From Haematococcus lacustris (lineage: Eukaryota; Chlorophyta; Chlorophyceae; Chlamydomonadales; Haematococcaceae), in NCBI GenBank assembly GCA_030144725.1, contig JASKMD010000008.1, positions 17,728,135 to 17,792,134 of the forward strand: a stretch of 64,000 nucleotides of DNA, in the 5' to 3' direction. The notes beneath the pieces were generated by a model that had not been told where the DNA came from, did not search any database, and saw nothing but the letters and a program-made list of their open reading frames with translations. The position numbers were made by a program, and so were the translations under genes. Every line of letters starts with the position of its first letter. The first letter of the stretch is position 1. This document shows, in pieces, positions 23,350-34,000 of the stretch.

Positions 23350-24145
23350 TCAATCCCACTCTGCCTGCCCATTGAGATGCTCCAGTACCATGTACCGTAG
23401 GTCAGCACGCAAGGTGTTGGCTGGCACATACAACCCCACTGCCTTGCAATACTCGTATAACATTTTCACGCTCAGCTTCTTGCCCAAGGTGCACAGCTGC
23501 TTCACGCTATCTGGTGCAAATGAGCACAGAAGGGTGAGGCACTCATCGTCCCAGTGCTTGTCATCCCTCTTCTGATCGAACATGGGCATGGCCACAAAGG
23601 GCTTTGTGATGGTGGGCCTCATGCACACACCCCTTGGTGCGGGGGTCATGCATTGGGCACATGCTCTGCACAGTCTCTGACCACTCAACGTGGATCCCTG
23701 CAGCAGGGAAGAAGCAGCTATGCATGCTCATAGAGCCGGGGATGGATGATGCAAAGGCATGTGCATCCCGCTGTGGAGCACTGCAAAGCTCTACCTCCCG
23801 TGTGCTCAGCTCCAAGCACCACCGATGACCCACACTTGCTCGTGCACGGTGAGCCTTGCTGGGGTCAGCAGCAGCAGCTGGCTTGTGATATGCATTGCAA
23901 TGCTGCACAAACCCCAATGCATTGCACTTCCAAACACGATCAGCCAGGATCTCACCCCTCAACCACTGCTTCACCACCCCTCCCTCTGAATCATGCCTGC
24001 CCTTGAAGTGAGCTGTAGCCCCATAGCTCCACCACACCGGCATGTTGAACCTCAGCGCCATGCCCCAATGCTGTCGCATGGCTGGGGCGCCCTTGAACTG
24101 CCCTGCACACCCATCAGACCACATGTACAACTGCAACTGCAACAC
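23350..24145 (-). pseudogene. DDE-type transposase-like fragment, frame-broken
   Basis: Two minus-strand frames abut. The upstream one (24145-23561) contains YMWSDGCAGQFKGAPAMRQ and, further on, GRHDSEGGVVKQWLRGE. This resembles the catalytic-core layout of DDE transposases, where an Asp in an SDGC..QFK context is followed by a His/Gly/Lys segment. The downstream one (23688-23350) continues with WDDECLTLLCSFAPDSVKQL and ends AEWD-stop. The frame changes near 23600-23640 with no convincing intron, so I call it a decayed copy. Five-prime parts may lie at 24564-25002 but are not clear. The superfamily is not assigned; a domesticated gene with a small intron is the alternative. Confidence 0.45.
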
Positions 24146-25317
24146 ATGTACAACTGGGAGGTGGTGGGATTAGGATGGGGGAGTGGGGGGGGAGGGGAGG
24201 TGGTGAATGCAGCGGGACAGGCGGAAGGCCAGGAGTGTAGAGGGGAGGGGAGAGGGGTGGGGGAAGGTGGGAAGGGTGGAAGTGAAGGGTGGAAGTGAAG
24301 GTGGGAAGGGTGGAAGTGAAGGGGTGGGGGAAGGTGGGAAGGGTGGAAGGGTGGAAGTGAAAAGCTTGGGGGCATGGTCTGCTTGTCCTGCTCCACAGTG
24401 GTGTGTCTGCATGACATTACACACAGGAGTGTGACGAGTGGTGCTACCACCAGGGTGCTAGGTTAAATGGTGCTTCCACCAGGGTGCTAGGTGGAAAGGG
24501 CCAAAACAGGCTGCAACCTGAGTGTGCAACTCATGTTTTCAGCTGGCTTGCCATGTCAGCCCATCATCCAGCAGGGGCACTCACATGATGCGCGGCCGCA
24601 GCAGCCTCAGCACATGTTCTGTGGGCCAGTGGAACCTGTTGAGGCACTAGGTTATAACAGGCCATGATGACTTCAGACATCTGGGTTGTGACCTGGCCAA
24701 TGGCTGTGTGACTGCGTCCGGAGCGGTAGGAGGCTGCCTCCCCCTCCACATGGATCTCCACCCAGCCAGTGCTGCCAGCTTGCGTAGACTTCGTACAACA
24801 CGCACAGCGGGCAGCATGGCCCCCCTTCCGTCTGTAGGGGTGGGATTCGGAGTACAAGCCCATACCTGCAGGCATGTGCACAGGGCTGGAGACTTCGATT
24901 CACTTCGAATGTTGCCAGACTGGCATCAGCATAGTGGGGCAGCATGGAGGGTTTAGCCCACCTCTTGGAGTCTAGTAAACAAGGGATCGGTGCAGTTGCC
25001 ACTGCTGTGCTCCTTCTGTGGTCTCCTCCAAGTTTCAGAGCCCCTGAGCCAGCGCATGTTGGCTACGATGTTGGACATGGGGTCGGGCTCCTCGCACATC
25101 GCGCACTATTCATCGCGTCAATGAGGGACTCACAGATACTGGGTCAGCGTACATCAAGTCCGCAGGCTCGGTAGGGTCGGATACCCGGCAACATGCCCGA
25201 CCAGCTCGGCGCGTGCCTCAGCGCGGCCGCATTCCGACGCTTCAATCCGCGTGTAAACCCGTGCAGAGATGAGTCCGGAAAAGCCGTTGTCCCTTATCGT
25301 TAGGGGGGTTGGTGGTT
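24146..25317. other. Intergenic, GA-rich microsatellites, no clear gene
   Basis: 24170-24365 is a purine-rich repeat (GGGTGGAAGTGAAGG units). The remainder has only short uninformative ORFs. It may be further transposon remains upstream of the relic at 23350-24145. Confidence 0.4.
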
Positions 25318-25324
25318 CAATGGG
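25318..25324. repeat. Target-site duplication CAATGGG (left)
   Basis: Identical to 30342-30348 at the other end of the element. Confidence 0.85.
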
Positions 25325-25543
25325 CAATCAAGTCTCCCGGTAACTCTTCCACCTGTGAGGTAGATTTACTAGCCGCTGTCAGGTGGAATAGCGCAACCGC
25401 CTAACCGCTGCCCGCACAGGTCGTGTTGCTCTATCTAGAGCCATCTACAGCTCTGCGGACAAGACGACTGCGCAGCAGGGTAAAGAATGCCCACGGTAAT
25501 CCTCTCCAGTAGCCTCAGCGCCGGCAGCTCCTACCAGCACCAG
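25325..25543 (+). repeat. Left terminal inverted repeat, about 219 bp
   Basis: Reverse-complement match to 30123-30341 with very few differences (for example near CTCTGCGGACAAG versus CTCTGCGTACAAG). The two diverge immediately after the shared CTACCAGCACCAG. Confidence 0.92.
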
Positions 25544-27669
25544 ACAAGGCGCACCAGCTGCAGTGCACAAAGCAGCTGCTGGGCCAACGCTACGTCCGTA
25601 GCAGCTGCTGCGGATGCTGAGGATGGACTGCGGTCCCAGCGGCCAACGCAGCTCGCGCAGTGAGAAACGGTCGCTCCAACCCAGGTATGAGCTGCGTTGT
25701 GCCCGTTGTTGCTGGTATACCCGCACTTGCTGTTGCTTGCTGCTGTTGCACCTCACCTCACTTAATGCACAGCTATGTGTGGCATCGTCCTGGTTGTGGT
25801 GCTGGTCCACAGGTGTGGCCACACAGAAGCGTACCACCCGTGAGCAGACATTGCCTCACAAGGGGCAAGTGCATGTTGGCATCACAGGAGGAGCATGCAG
25901 TAAGCACAGCTGGCCCACAAGGGGCAGGGGCAGGTATGAAGCGCAGCCGGGGCAGGTGCAGCAGGGGTAGGCAGGCAGCATTGCAGGAGTACGCAGGCAC
26001 AACAGCAGGGGCATGCGGGTTGCATGCAGCTTGGGTAGGCAGCGGCAGCCAGGCAGGACAACAGTATACACTCAGGGCTGCAGTGGCAAACGCAGCAGGG
26101 ATAGACCATCAGAGAAGAGCATGCTTTGCTTATCAACAGGGAAGGATATGTCCATGCTTGTGCCTACTGGTGCTTGTGCAGATGCCCGCCCAAGGCGCAT
26201 GATGTGATGGCGGCAGCAGTGGGGGAGGCGGTGCTAGCAGCAGCAGCAATGGTGGCAGCAATGGCGGCAGCACAACAGGAGTAGGCCCTTGTAACAACGA
26301 TGGCAAGAACAGAATGGCTAGGCAGGTAGTGGGGGACAGGGGCAAGCGGACAGCATACCAGAGGAATGCAACTAGGACAATGACAGCAGCAGTGGCAGAG
26401 GCGACAGCGACAGGCGTCGACAGCGGCAGTGGCGGCAGCAGCGGCGGCAGGAGCAGCGGAAATGTTGATACAAGTCAGCAATGTCAGCAATCTCCTAGAA
26501 TGTCCAGGTACACATGTCTCGTGCTAGCCTGTGCTTGTGCCTGCTTGTTCCTATCTGTGTGTCCCATCATGTGTGCCATCATCTGTGTGTCTATGCCAAT
26601 GCATGCCACTTCCAGCATTCCCAGCACAGCACAGCCAGGAGCGGCAGCCAGGCGTTGTCGGGGTGTTTGGCCAGCCTGCCCACTTCTAGCCATGCATGTC
26701 CTTGTTTGTTGATCACAAGCGTGCCCCTTGCTTGCTGCAGGTGCAACAGTCACATAGCGACCCCTCGGTCCCTTTTCCCTAACCCTACCCTGTCCCATCA
26801 CCAACACCTCCAAGTCTCCTACGCCCCCACTTCCCCACTCCCCCTCACCTCCCCCCGGACATCGTGGTCCCCTCCCTATCCTACCCAGCAGCCAGGAGGA
26901 AGCCCCCTCTTGTCCCTTTTCTCCCTGCCCAACCTCATTCCTCTTCTTCCTCTCCTGCCTGCCCTCTCTTCTCCCCCTTCTCCCTCTTCTCCCTAACCCT
27001 CCTAAGAAGTGGCTAACCGCCTGCCGACAAGTGGCTGACACCCAGCCCAGCCCAGCTGGCCTCCTGCCCCTTGGCTTCTTGCTCCTTCCCTCGGCTGTCC
27101 CACCACTACCACCAAGTCCGCAACCCGTCTACTTACTCCCACCCCAGCGGGCTGCCTAGAGCTAGTATGTCTTGGGCTTCTTGACTTCCTTGCTGTGTGG
27201 ATAGTAGCACCCACAGATGATGACGAGACATTGGGCTGCTTGGCTTTGTGAATGGCATTGAAAAGGATTGGGGTGATGTATGTCATGTACTTGCCATGCA
27301 TCATAACTTTGGCTCCTGTAAGCTCATGTTGAGTATGCAACATCATGTTGATGCAAGCGTACGTCACACAGAGCCTTGAAGTCTCAATGATACCTAGTCT
27401 TCTAATGTAATAGTGGGAGGGTAGGATGTTTTGTGTAAAGCTGACAACCGGTTAGTGCATGGATGGCCCGCTTATACGGATAACCCATCTTCGCAACGTT
27501 CTCGTGTTCTTGCCCTTGCTAGCATAACGTGCCTTACCAAGCCTTGATGTAATGCACTACTCACGAGACGCAAGTGATAGCATGGTTTGCAGCTACAAGC
27601 CTGATAACCCTAGTGTCGCCCTCATGCACCGAACACTACATTGTTATGGATGCGTCTCCAGGACCTAGC

Positions 27670-28535
27670 TGTGTGTTGTTGACCATACAAGGGGCATAAC
27701 ACGCACCACACCCTAGCATGTGGCTGGATCACTGCCAGGCCTTCACTTGCTAGGCATGACCGTGATGCATACATGCAAAGGGGGTATGTAGCAGGTGGCT
27801 ACCAGGTTTGCGGCCTTAGCGCATCACCGCGTGGTGGTGTTGTCCATACAAGGGGCATGCGGTGCACCACACCCTAGCATATGGCTGGATCAGGTGAGCC
27901 TCCACTATAGGTACCATCCGTAGTCCAGCTAGCAGTGACACCTTGGGTGTGGATCACTGCCAGGCCTGCACTTGCTAAGCATGACGCTGATGCCTACATG
28001 TAAAGGGGGTATGCAGCAGATGGCTACCACGTTTGCGGCCTTAGCGCATCACCGCGTGGTGGTGTTGTCCATACAAGGGGCATGCGGTGCACCACACCCT
28101 AGCATATGGCTGGATCAGGTGAGCCTCCACTATAGGTACCATCCGTAGTCCAGCTAGCAGTGACACCTTGGGTGTGGATCACTGCCAGGCCTGCACTTGC
28201 TAAGCATGACGCTGATGCCTACATGTAAAGGGGGTATGCAGCAGATGGCTACCACGTTTGCGGCCTTAGCGCATCACCGCGTGGTGGTGTTGTCCATACA
28301 AGGGGCATGTGGCGCACCACACCCTAGCATTAGGTTGGATCTGGTGAGCCTCCACCATAGGTACCATCCGTGGTCCAGCTAGCTGTGGCACATTGGGTGT
28401 GGATCACTGCCGGGCTTGCACTTGCTAAGCATGACCGTGATGCATACATGCAAAGGAAGTATGTAGCAGGTGGTTACCACGTTTGCAGCATTAGTGCATC
28501 ACCGCGTGGTGGTGTTGTCCATACAAGGGGCGTAG
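27670..28535 (+). repeat. 225-bp tandem satellite (about four copies)
   Basis: The marker TGTCCATACAAGG recurs at 27841, 28066, 28291 and 28516, exactly 225 bases apart, preceded by a shorter first unit. Each copy contains GCGCATCACCGCGTGGTGG and ATCACTGCCAGGC. The same satellite occurs inverted at 50411-50960. Confidence 0.95.
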
Positions 28536-28738
28536 GTATCATTTGAGAAGAGGATACACGGCTAATGACCACCACCGTTTTCTTCATTACATCTTGACCA
28601 TTCACAGCTTACAAATCACGTTATGTGGCATGGAACTGAACGGAAGCTCAGGACAGCTTTTTACAAGCTTTTGTACCATGCAACATACTTCTCAGATGGG
28701 CTCAAAGTTGTTGCTGATTGCTAATACAAGACTGCACT

Positions 28739-29334
28739 GCCACACACCTACAGCCTGCTGCTGCTGTCCATGCACTGCTCATGCACTACAGCCTGCTGCT
28801 CTTGCTGCTGATCATGCACCGCAACACACCTACAACCTGCTGCTGCTGCTGCCCATGCACTGCTGCTCGTTGCACTACAGCCTGCTGCTGTTGCTGCTCA
28901 TGCACTAAAACACATGCACTGCAGCCTGCTGCTGCTGCTGCTCATGCACTGCAGCACACCTACAGCCTGCTGCTACCTGCAGCCTGCACTGCCACACACG
29001 TACAACCTCCTTCTGCTGCTGTCCTTGCACAGCTGCTCATGCGCTACAGCCTGCTGCTGTTGCTGCTCATGCACTGTAACACATGCACTGCAGCCTGCTG
29101 CTGCTGCTCATCCACTGCAACGCACCTGCAGCCTGCTGCTACCTGCACTGCTACAAACGCACAGCCTCCTGCTGCAGCTGTCCTTGTACTGCTGCTCATG
29201 CACTACAGCCTGCTGCTGTTGCTGCTCATGCACTGTAACACATGCACTGCAGCCTGCTGCTGCTCATGCACCACAGCACACCTGCAGCCTGCTGCTACCT
29301 GCAGCCTGCACTGCCACACACCTACAGGCAGGGC
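28739..29334 (+). repeat. CTG-rich imperfect repeat tract
   Basis: Repeated CATGCACTACAGCCTGCTGC / GCCACACACCTACAGCC units. Its translated ORFs are Cys/Leu/His-rich artefacts. Closely similar sequence lies at 51260-51752 (same strand) and 49647-50230 (reverse complement). Confidence 0.9.
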
Positions 29335-29790
29335 AGGGCAGGGCCGGGGGCAGGGGGCCGGGAAGGGGGCAGGGGGCAGGGCAGGGGCCAAGGGGCAGGG
29401 CAGGGTGCAGGGCAGGGTGCAGGGCAGGGGGCTTGGATGGGGTGGAGAGGGCTGGGCAGGTAGGGGGCAGGGCTGGGAGGGGGTAGGGCAGGGCTGGGCA
29501 GGGAGGGGCAGGGCAGGGCAGGGCAGGGCAGGGCAGGGCAGGGCAGGGCAGGGCAGGGCAGGGCAGGGCAGGGCAGGGAGGGGTAACGCAAGGCTGGGAG
29601 GGGATGGGGCAGGGCTGGGAGGCGGTGGGGCAGGGCTGGGAGGGGGTAGGGCAGGGCTGGGAGGGGGTGGGCAGGGCTGGGCAGGGAGGGGAGGGGCAAC
29701 GCAAGGCTGGGAGGGGGTAGAGCAGGGCTGGGAGGCGGTGGGGCAGGGCTGCGAGGCGGTGGGGCAGGGCTGCGAGGGGTGGGGCTGGGC
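29335..29790 (+). repeat. (GGGCA)n and GGCTGGGAGGGGGTGGGGCA arrays
   Basis: A GGGCA pentamer run at about 29505-29578 is flanked by about 20-30-bp G-rich units. It is the same type of array as at 49130-49646 and 51751-52470. Confidence 0.9.
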
Positions 29791-30122
29791 GGCGGGCCGC
29801 CGGTCTTGCCGTTCTATGTTGTTGTGGTCCCCTTGAACTGTTATTGTGGATGGCTTGCATGTATAGGCACACAACAACAGAGTTATGGCAAGGGTACTGC
29901 AAGGGGCGAATTGTTGGTGTTGCCCCTACTGTGTTAGTGGCTAGGTATTACCTTAACCATCTCACCTGTAGCTCGCCTGGCCCGCGCCTAGCTCAGCTCC
30001 ACGCGTGTCTTCTTGCTGTCCTTTAGCTGTGCGTGGGGGACGCACTCGCTTTGGGTTTTGCTTTGCGGTAGGGGTTACATCCGCTTGCGCTGCTTCCGTT
30101 GATGCTGCAACGATGGTAGTCA

Positions 30123-30341
30123 CTGGTGCTGGTAGGAGCTGCCGGCGCTGAGGCTACTGGAGAGGATTACCGTGGGCATTCTTTACCCTGCTGCGCAGTC
30201 GTCTTGTACGCAGAGCTGTAGATGGCTCTAGATAGAGCAACACGACCTGTGCGGGCAGCGGTTAGGCGGTTGCGCTATTCCACCTGACAGCGGCTAGTAA
30301 ATCTACCTCACAGGTGGAAGAGTTACCGGGAGACTTGATTG
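30123..30341 (-). repeat. Right terminal inverted repeat, about 219 bp
   Basis: Mirror of 25325-25543; it ends GAGACTTGATTG immediately before the CAATGGG duplication. Confidence 0.92.
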
Positions 30342-30348
30342 CAATGGG
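30342..30348. repeat. Target-site duplication CAATGGG (right)
   Basis: Identical to 25318-25324. Confidence 0.85.
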
Positions 30349-30860
30349 AGGGGTGACCAGTACCTCTAGCCGAATGTCAATATAGTGTCAATGGCGAGTG
30401 AAATACAATCTCTTATGAGCGCGGTCCAGTGCCCAATGTGACGTGGTCAGGTGATAAGGCCTCAGGCGTTCCCAACTACCTGAAAACCACCCCCCTGTGA
30501 TACGAAGCCCGTATCTCCGCAGCCACTCAGTCAAAAAAGTATGTAAACAGTGCTTTGAACAGAGGAGAGTCATATCTACGAAATGGCAGACGCAGCAAAA
30601 ACTATCTCGCTCTCAGCGGTGCTCAGTACCTGTCCAAAGATACGCATTTGAATTCATGCGATTTCGCCACATGCGAGGCGCGCCGCACTATCACGCTTCG
30701 CCACGCTGTTGTGAGTGGCACCTGCAACGCGCAGCAGCAGTCGGAACATGATTTGCTTTTGGCATGTGGACGCGACGACGGCAGTCGTGACGACTGGATA
30801 CCACTATGAGCTTTTGGAGCTGCTGCTTGCGCTAGTGCATTACCGGCTGCTCTACTACGC
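30349..30860. other. Intergenic with one possible hAT-like element end
   Basis: No gene recognised. On the minus strand from 30497 the sequence reads CAGGGGGGTGGTTTTCAGGT, similar to the 26-bp motif at 33040 (minus) and 58747 (plus); see findings. Confidence 0.4.
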
Positions 30861-31778
30861 TTAACAAGGTGCTAGGTGCAGTACGTGGTGTTGTCTCACC
30901 TTGCTTTGCTGCCCTCGGCTTGTTAGCTGCAGGTGCTTACGGGACGTGCTTGCCGCTGCCAGCTGTTGCTGCTGCTGAGGGGGTACACCAGCAGGCTCAG
31001 CCAGCTCAGGGGTGGTGCCTGCAGGTGTCAGTTGCTGTTGAGGGGGCGCAGCTGCGGCAAGCTTCCCACGGATGTGGGTGCACACGTGGCTCAGTAGCTT
31101 GGGTACCCTCCAGCTCGTGTGTACCTCCTGCTTGTGAAACTGGAGGTATGACTGAAGCTGCTTTCCTGTCATCTTCATTGCCTCCTCGACAGTTGTGTGG
31201 CCATAATCATGCCCCCCCAAGGCAAGGGCATGGGCCGCTGCAAGCCGCTGTTGGCACGCATGGTCACCCACATTAATCACAACCCTCCCGACCTTGTGCG
31301 TTGCATCTGTGATCTGGCGCTCTGCCTTTGCTGACCGCTGTGCTGCAGCTGTGGCATCCTCCTTACGCCGCACTTCAACACGGAGCTGACCCATATGCTG
31401 CTGCAAATCATGAACATCCACAGTCTTCATGGCCTCCTTGCATGTGTGCAGGGACATCAATTGCAGCAGAGCTGGCAGCTCCATGTACCTGCCACCACCA
31501 TGCTTCAACAGCTGCAACAAGGACTCCACTGGGGCATTGGAGATGGGGCAGGCAAGGTAGTACTGTTCGAGGTGAAGGCGCAGTGCGGGGCTGCCAGGGT
31601 CGCCGTTCACAGCCATGGCACGAATGTCAGATGCATATTGACGCCAAGTGCCATAAGGGTCCTCTTGCTGCTGCTGCTGCTGCATCCGCTGCTGCTGCTG
31701 CTGCTGCTGCTGCCCATCCTCAGGCACTCTTGGCTGAGCACTCTTGGCCTTGCTTAATCTCTTCTTGGTTCTCTTCAT
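30861..31778 (-). CDS. Polyglutamine-rich hypothetical protein, 305 aa
   Basis: Not recognised. A single uninterrupted ORF from an ATG, unlike the multi-exon host genes. It begins with a basic, nuclear-localisation-like stretch (MKRTKKRLSKAKSAQPR), followed by a polyGln segment broken by RM. A structured-looking middle follows, with a possible helical segment (VHDLQQHMGQLRVEVRRKED). The C-terminus is again Gln/Ala-rich. GC is lower than in flanking satellites, and the composition is not that of a simple repeat translation. It sits between two repeat-laden blocks, so a transposon-encoded accessory protein is possible, as is a host gene. No catalytic motif is visible. Confidence 0.55.
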   Translation of the reverse strand: MKRTKKRLSKAKSAQPRVPEDGQQQQQQQQRMQQQQQQEDPYGTWRQYASDIRAMAVNGDPGSPALRLHLEQYYLACPISNAPVESLLQLLKHGGGRYMELPALLQLMSLHTCKEAMKTVDVHDLQQHMGQLRVEVRRKEDATAAAQRSAKAERQITDATHKVGRVVINVGDHACQQRLAAAHALALGGHDYGHTTVEEAMKMTGKQLQSYLQFHKQEVHTSWRVPKLLSHVCTHIRGKLAAAAPPQQQLTPAGTTPELAEPAGVPPQQQQQLAAASTSRKHLQLTSRGQQSKVRQHHVLHLAPC

Positions 31779-33500
31779 GGTTAGGGATTGAGAGGTGGGT
31801 GGGTGAGTGGCTGAGCGGGGCTACGGGCTTGGCTCGGTGGTCAGGGTGATGGGGGGTGATGGATACGGAGATGGGTGAAGGAGAGGTAGGGGGGAGATGG
31901 GTGAAGGAGAGGTTGGGGAGAGGTAGGAGGCGAGGAGAAGGAGAGTTAGGGGGCAGGAGCTGATGGCAGGCTGGGAGGAGGGGCTACTGGGAGCTGGGCG
32001 GGGTAGACGAGGTTGGGAGATGGTGGGTTAAGGTGTGTTGGTGGTGGCCACGTGGCGGAGTGGTCAGCCAAGCTCAGTCTGCTCCTCATGCACCTGTAGC
32101 CATCAGCATGTGTACCTTGTAAGCGGTCCATCTTGTCACATACAGACCCAATAAATGAGTTGCATAGTGCCATGGACGCGTTAATGAGTATGCTACAAAA
32201 GATTCGTGTGCGGCCAGGCTGTTGTTCAATGGTTGAAAACATGTAGCGGATAATAGTTGGAGGGGGTTACTAGACCCTACTGTGCCGCCCACCAATACAG
32301 CGATACAGCGATGTCGCACACGAATTCGGGTTTCTTCACATCCTCGCCAAGCGGCCTGCACCATCAGGAACCTCGCGCAGCCATGTTTGCCGGACTTCAG
32401 TGGTGTGCGCCACCGACATGTCGTGCATCGCTAACGGATAGCCAAGGACGTAGCTTACCGGTGTAGCTAACCACGGTCTGCGATTGGGACACATTCGGGG
32501 TCACATGTGGCTGCCCGCATCGAAAGACTCCGATGGCAATTCCAGTCTTACACTAAACGCGCAATATCACATCGCAGCAGACGCAACAAACGTTACATCA
32601 AAAGATTGAGTAGGTGGGCTGCAGTTGCATGAAGATTGCCACTGATAAGGCCACTAGAAAAGAGGCCACGACAGTTGACTCTGTTGATCACATGATTTTG
32701 ATATGAGATTAATGGGTTGGGAGGCTTGATTATTTCTATGCACGAAGACGTTCTCAAATTTGACTTTAGACGTAATTTGGCTATCGGGGAATTTGAAACA
32801 ATGCAAATTTTGGCTCGGGAATAATATTTTAATTATACCTCGGGAATCGATCGGGAGAGTACGGTACACTGACTGTATTATACAGTGTTTTAGCATTCGA
32901 GGGCAAATAAAAGACATAGGACACACCAACATGTCAGCTGACGGAGCTGTATCTTTAGCTTGAGGATGAGTACATTCTATCTATGCACACGCATCCGAGT
33001 GTGGCTCAGGCGCCCCCAACTAACAGAAAACCTACCCCTGGTAGTAGGACGGCTGTAACTTTGCACTCACTGCGCCAAATATTATGCTAGATGATTCACA
33101 ATGTAGCCAACCCAGCCAGCTACCTTTCACCCATCCAGAATAATTATACATTGGGTAGGCCCCGCACAGCACCCCTTCCCACTCCAGTGCACCAGCAGCG
33201 CTCACGTGTTGGCCGGCACCCAACCACTCTATTCTCAACAGTTGGCCCACACGATTGGTTTACGGTGGATGGGGCTAAGCTCACACACCTGTTTGTGCCC
33301 TTCTTCCCCCACAAGGAGGGTGAGGGAGACATGTATTTTGTTCCATTCAGCAACAAGTCCATGGACAAGTAGGCAACAGGGGCATGCATGGGTCACAGAC
33401 ATGTTGAATGACCTTGCAATGGCTTTAAATCAGGTCCCACAAGGTCAGGTAAAATGGCTCGAAAGAATGTACCGTCAATTTTTGTCGCGTATACTGCACT
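31779..33500. other. Gene-poor stretch, partly AT-rich, up to an assembly gap
   Basis: 31790-32040 holds purine-rich repeats and 32640-32960 is unusually AT-rich. A short plus-strand reading frame before the gap (33239-33372, containing GPHDWFTVDGAKLTHLFVPF) looks compositionally coding but cannot be assigned. A hAT-like end motif lies at 33015-33040 (minus). Confidence 0.35.
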
Positions 33501-34000
33501 NNNNNNNNNNNNNNNNNNNNNNNNNNNNNNNNNNNNNNNNNNNNNNNNNNNNNNNNNNNNNNNNNNNNNNNNNNNNNNNNNNNNNNNNNNNNNNNNNNNN
33601 NNNNNNNNNNNNNNNNNNNNNNNNNNNNNNNNNNNNNNNNNNNNNNNNNNNNNNNNNNNNNNNNNNNNNNNNNNNNNNNNNNNNNNNNNNNNNNNNNNNN
33701 NNNNNNNNNNNNNNNNNNNNNNNNNNNNNNNNNNNNNNNNNNNNNNNNNNNNNNNNNNNNNNNNNNNNNNNNNNNNNNNNNNNNNNNNNNNNNNNNNNNN
33801 NNNNNNNNNNNNNNNNNNNNNNNNNNNNNNNNNNNNNNNNNNNNNNNNNNNNNNNNNNNNNNNNNNNNNNNNNNNNNNNNNNNNNNNNNNNNNNNNNNNN
33901 NNNNNNNNNNNNNNNNNNNNNNNNNNNNNNNNNNNNNNNNNNNNNNNNNNNNNNNNNNNNNNNNNNNNNNNNNNNNNNNNNNNNNNNNNNNNNNNNNNNN
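33501..34000. other. Assembly gap, exactly 500 N
   Basis: A run of 500 undetermined bases. The round length suggests a placeholder, so the true size is unknown. It abuts the (CCCTG)n array. Confidence 0.99.

Larger units (their letters stand above)
25325..30341. mobile_element. 5.0-kb DNA transposon-like element with long TIRs, satellite cargo
   Basis: The ends are near-perfect inverted repeats: left 25325-25543, right 30123-30341, beginning CAATCAAGTCTCCCGGTAAC. The element is flanked by a perfect 7-bp target duplication CAATGGG at 25318-25324 and 30342-30348. No transposase is recognisable inside, so it looks non-autonomous. Internal order: low-information unique sequence (25544-27660), 225-bp tandem satellite (27670-28530), a unique linker (28530-28738), CTG-rich tract (28739-29334), (GGGCA)n and G-rich arrays (29335-29790). 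The satellite-to-G-rich cassette is shared, in inverted orientation, with the element at 48601-52990. The superfamily is unassigned; the 7-bp duplication is not the usual size for hAT (8) or Mutator (9). Confidence 0.8.

Noticed and set aside
25300..25330. tRNA-like GGTGGTTCAATGGG
   Set aside because: Only a T-arm-like string; no cloverleaf can be formed, and the sequence is the transposon target site.
27670..28535. 225-bp repeats as a CRISPR-like array
   Set aside because: Head-to-tail satellite without unique spacers, in a eukaryotic context.
28718..29836. Cys/Leu/His-rich ORFs over the CTG tract (also 49029-50286 and 51157-52810)
   Set aside because: Low-complexity repeat translations, open on several frames and strands, no start context or domains.
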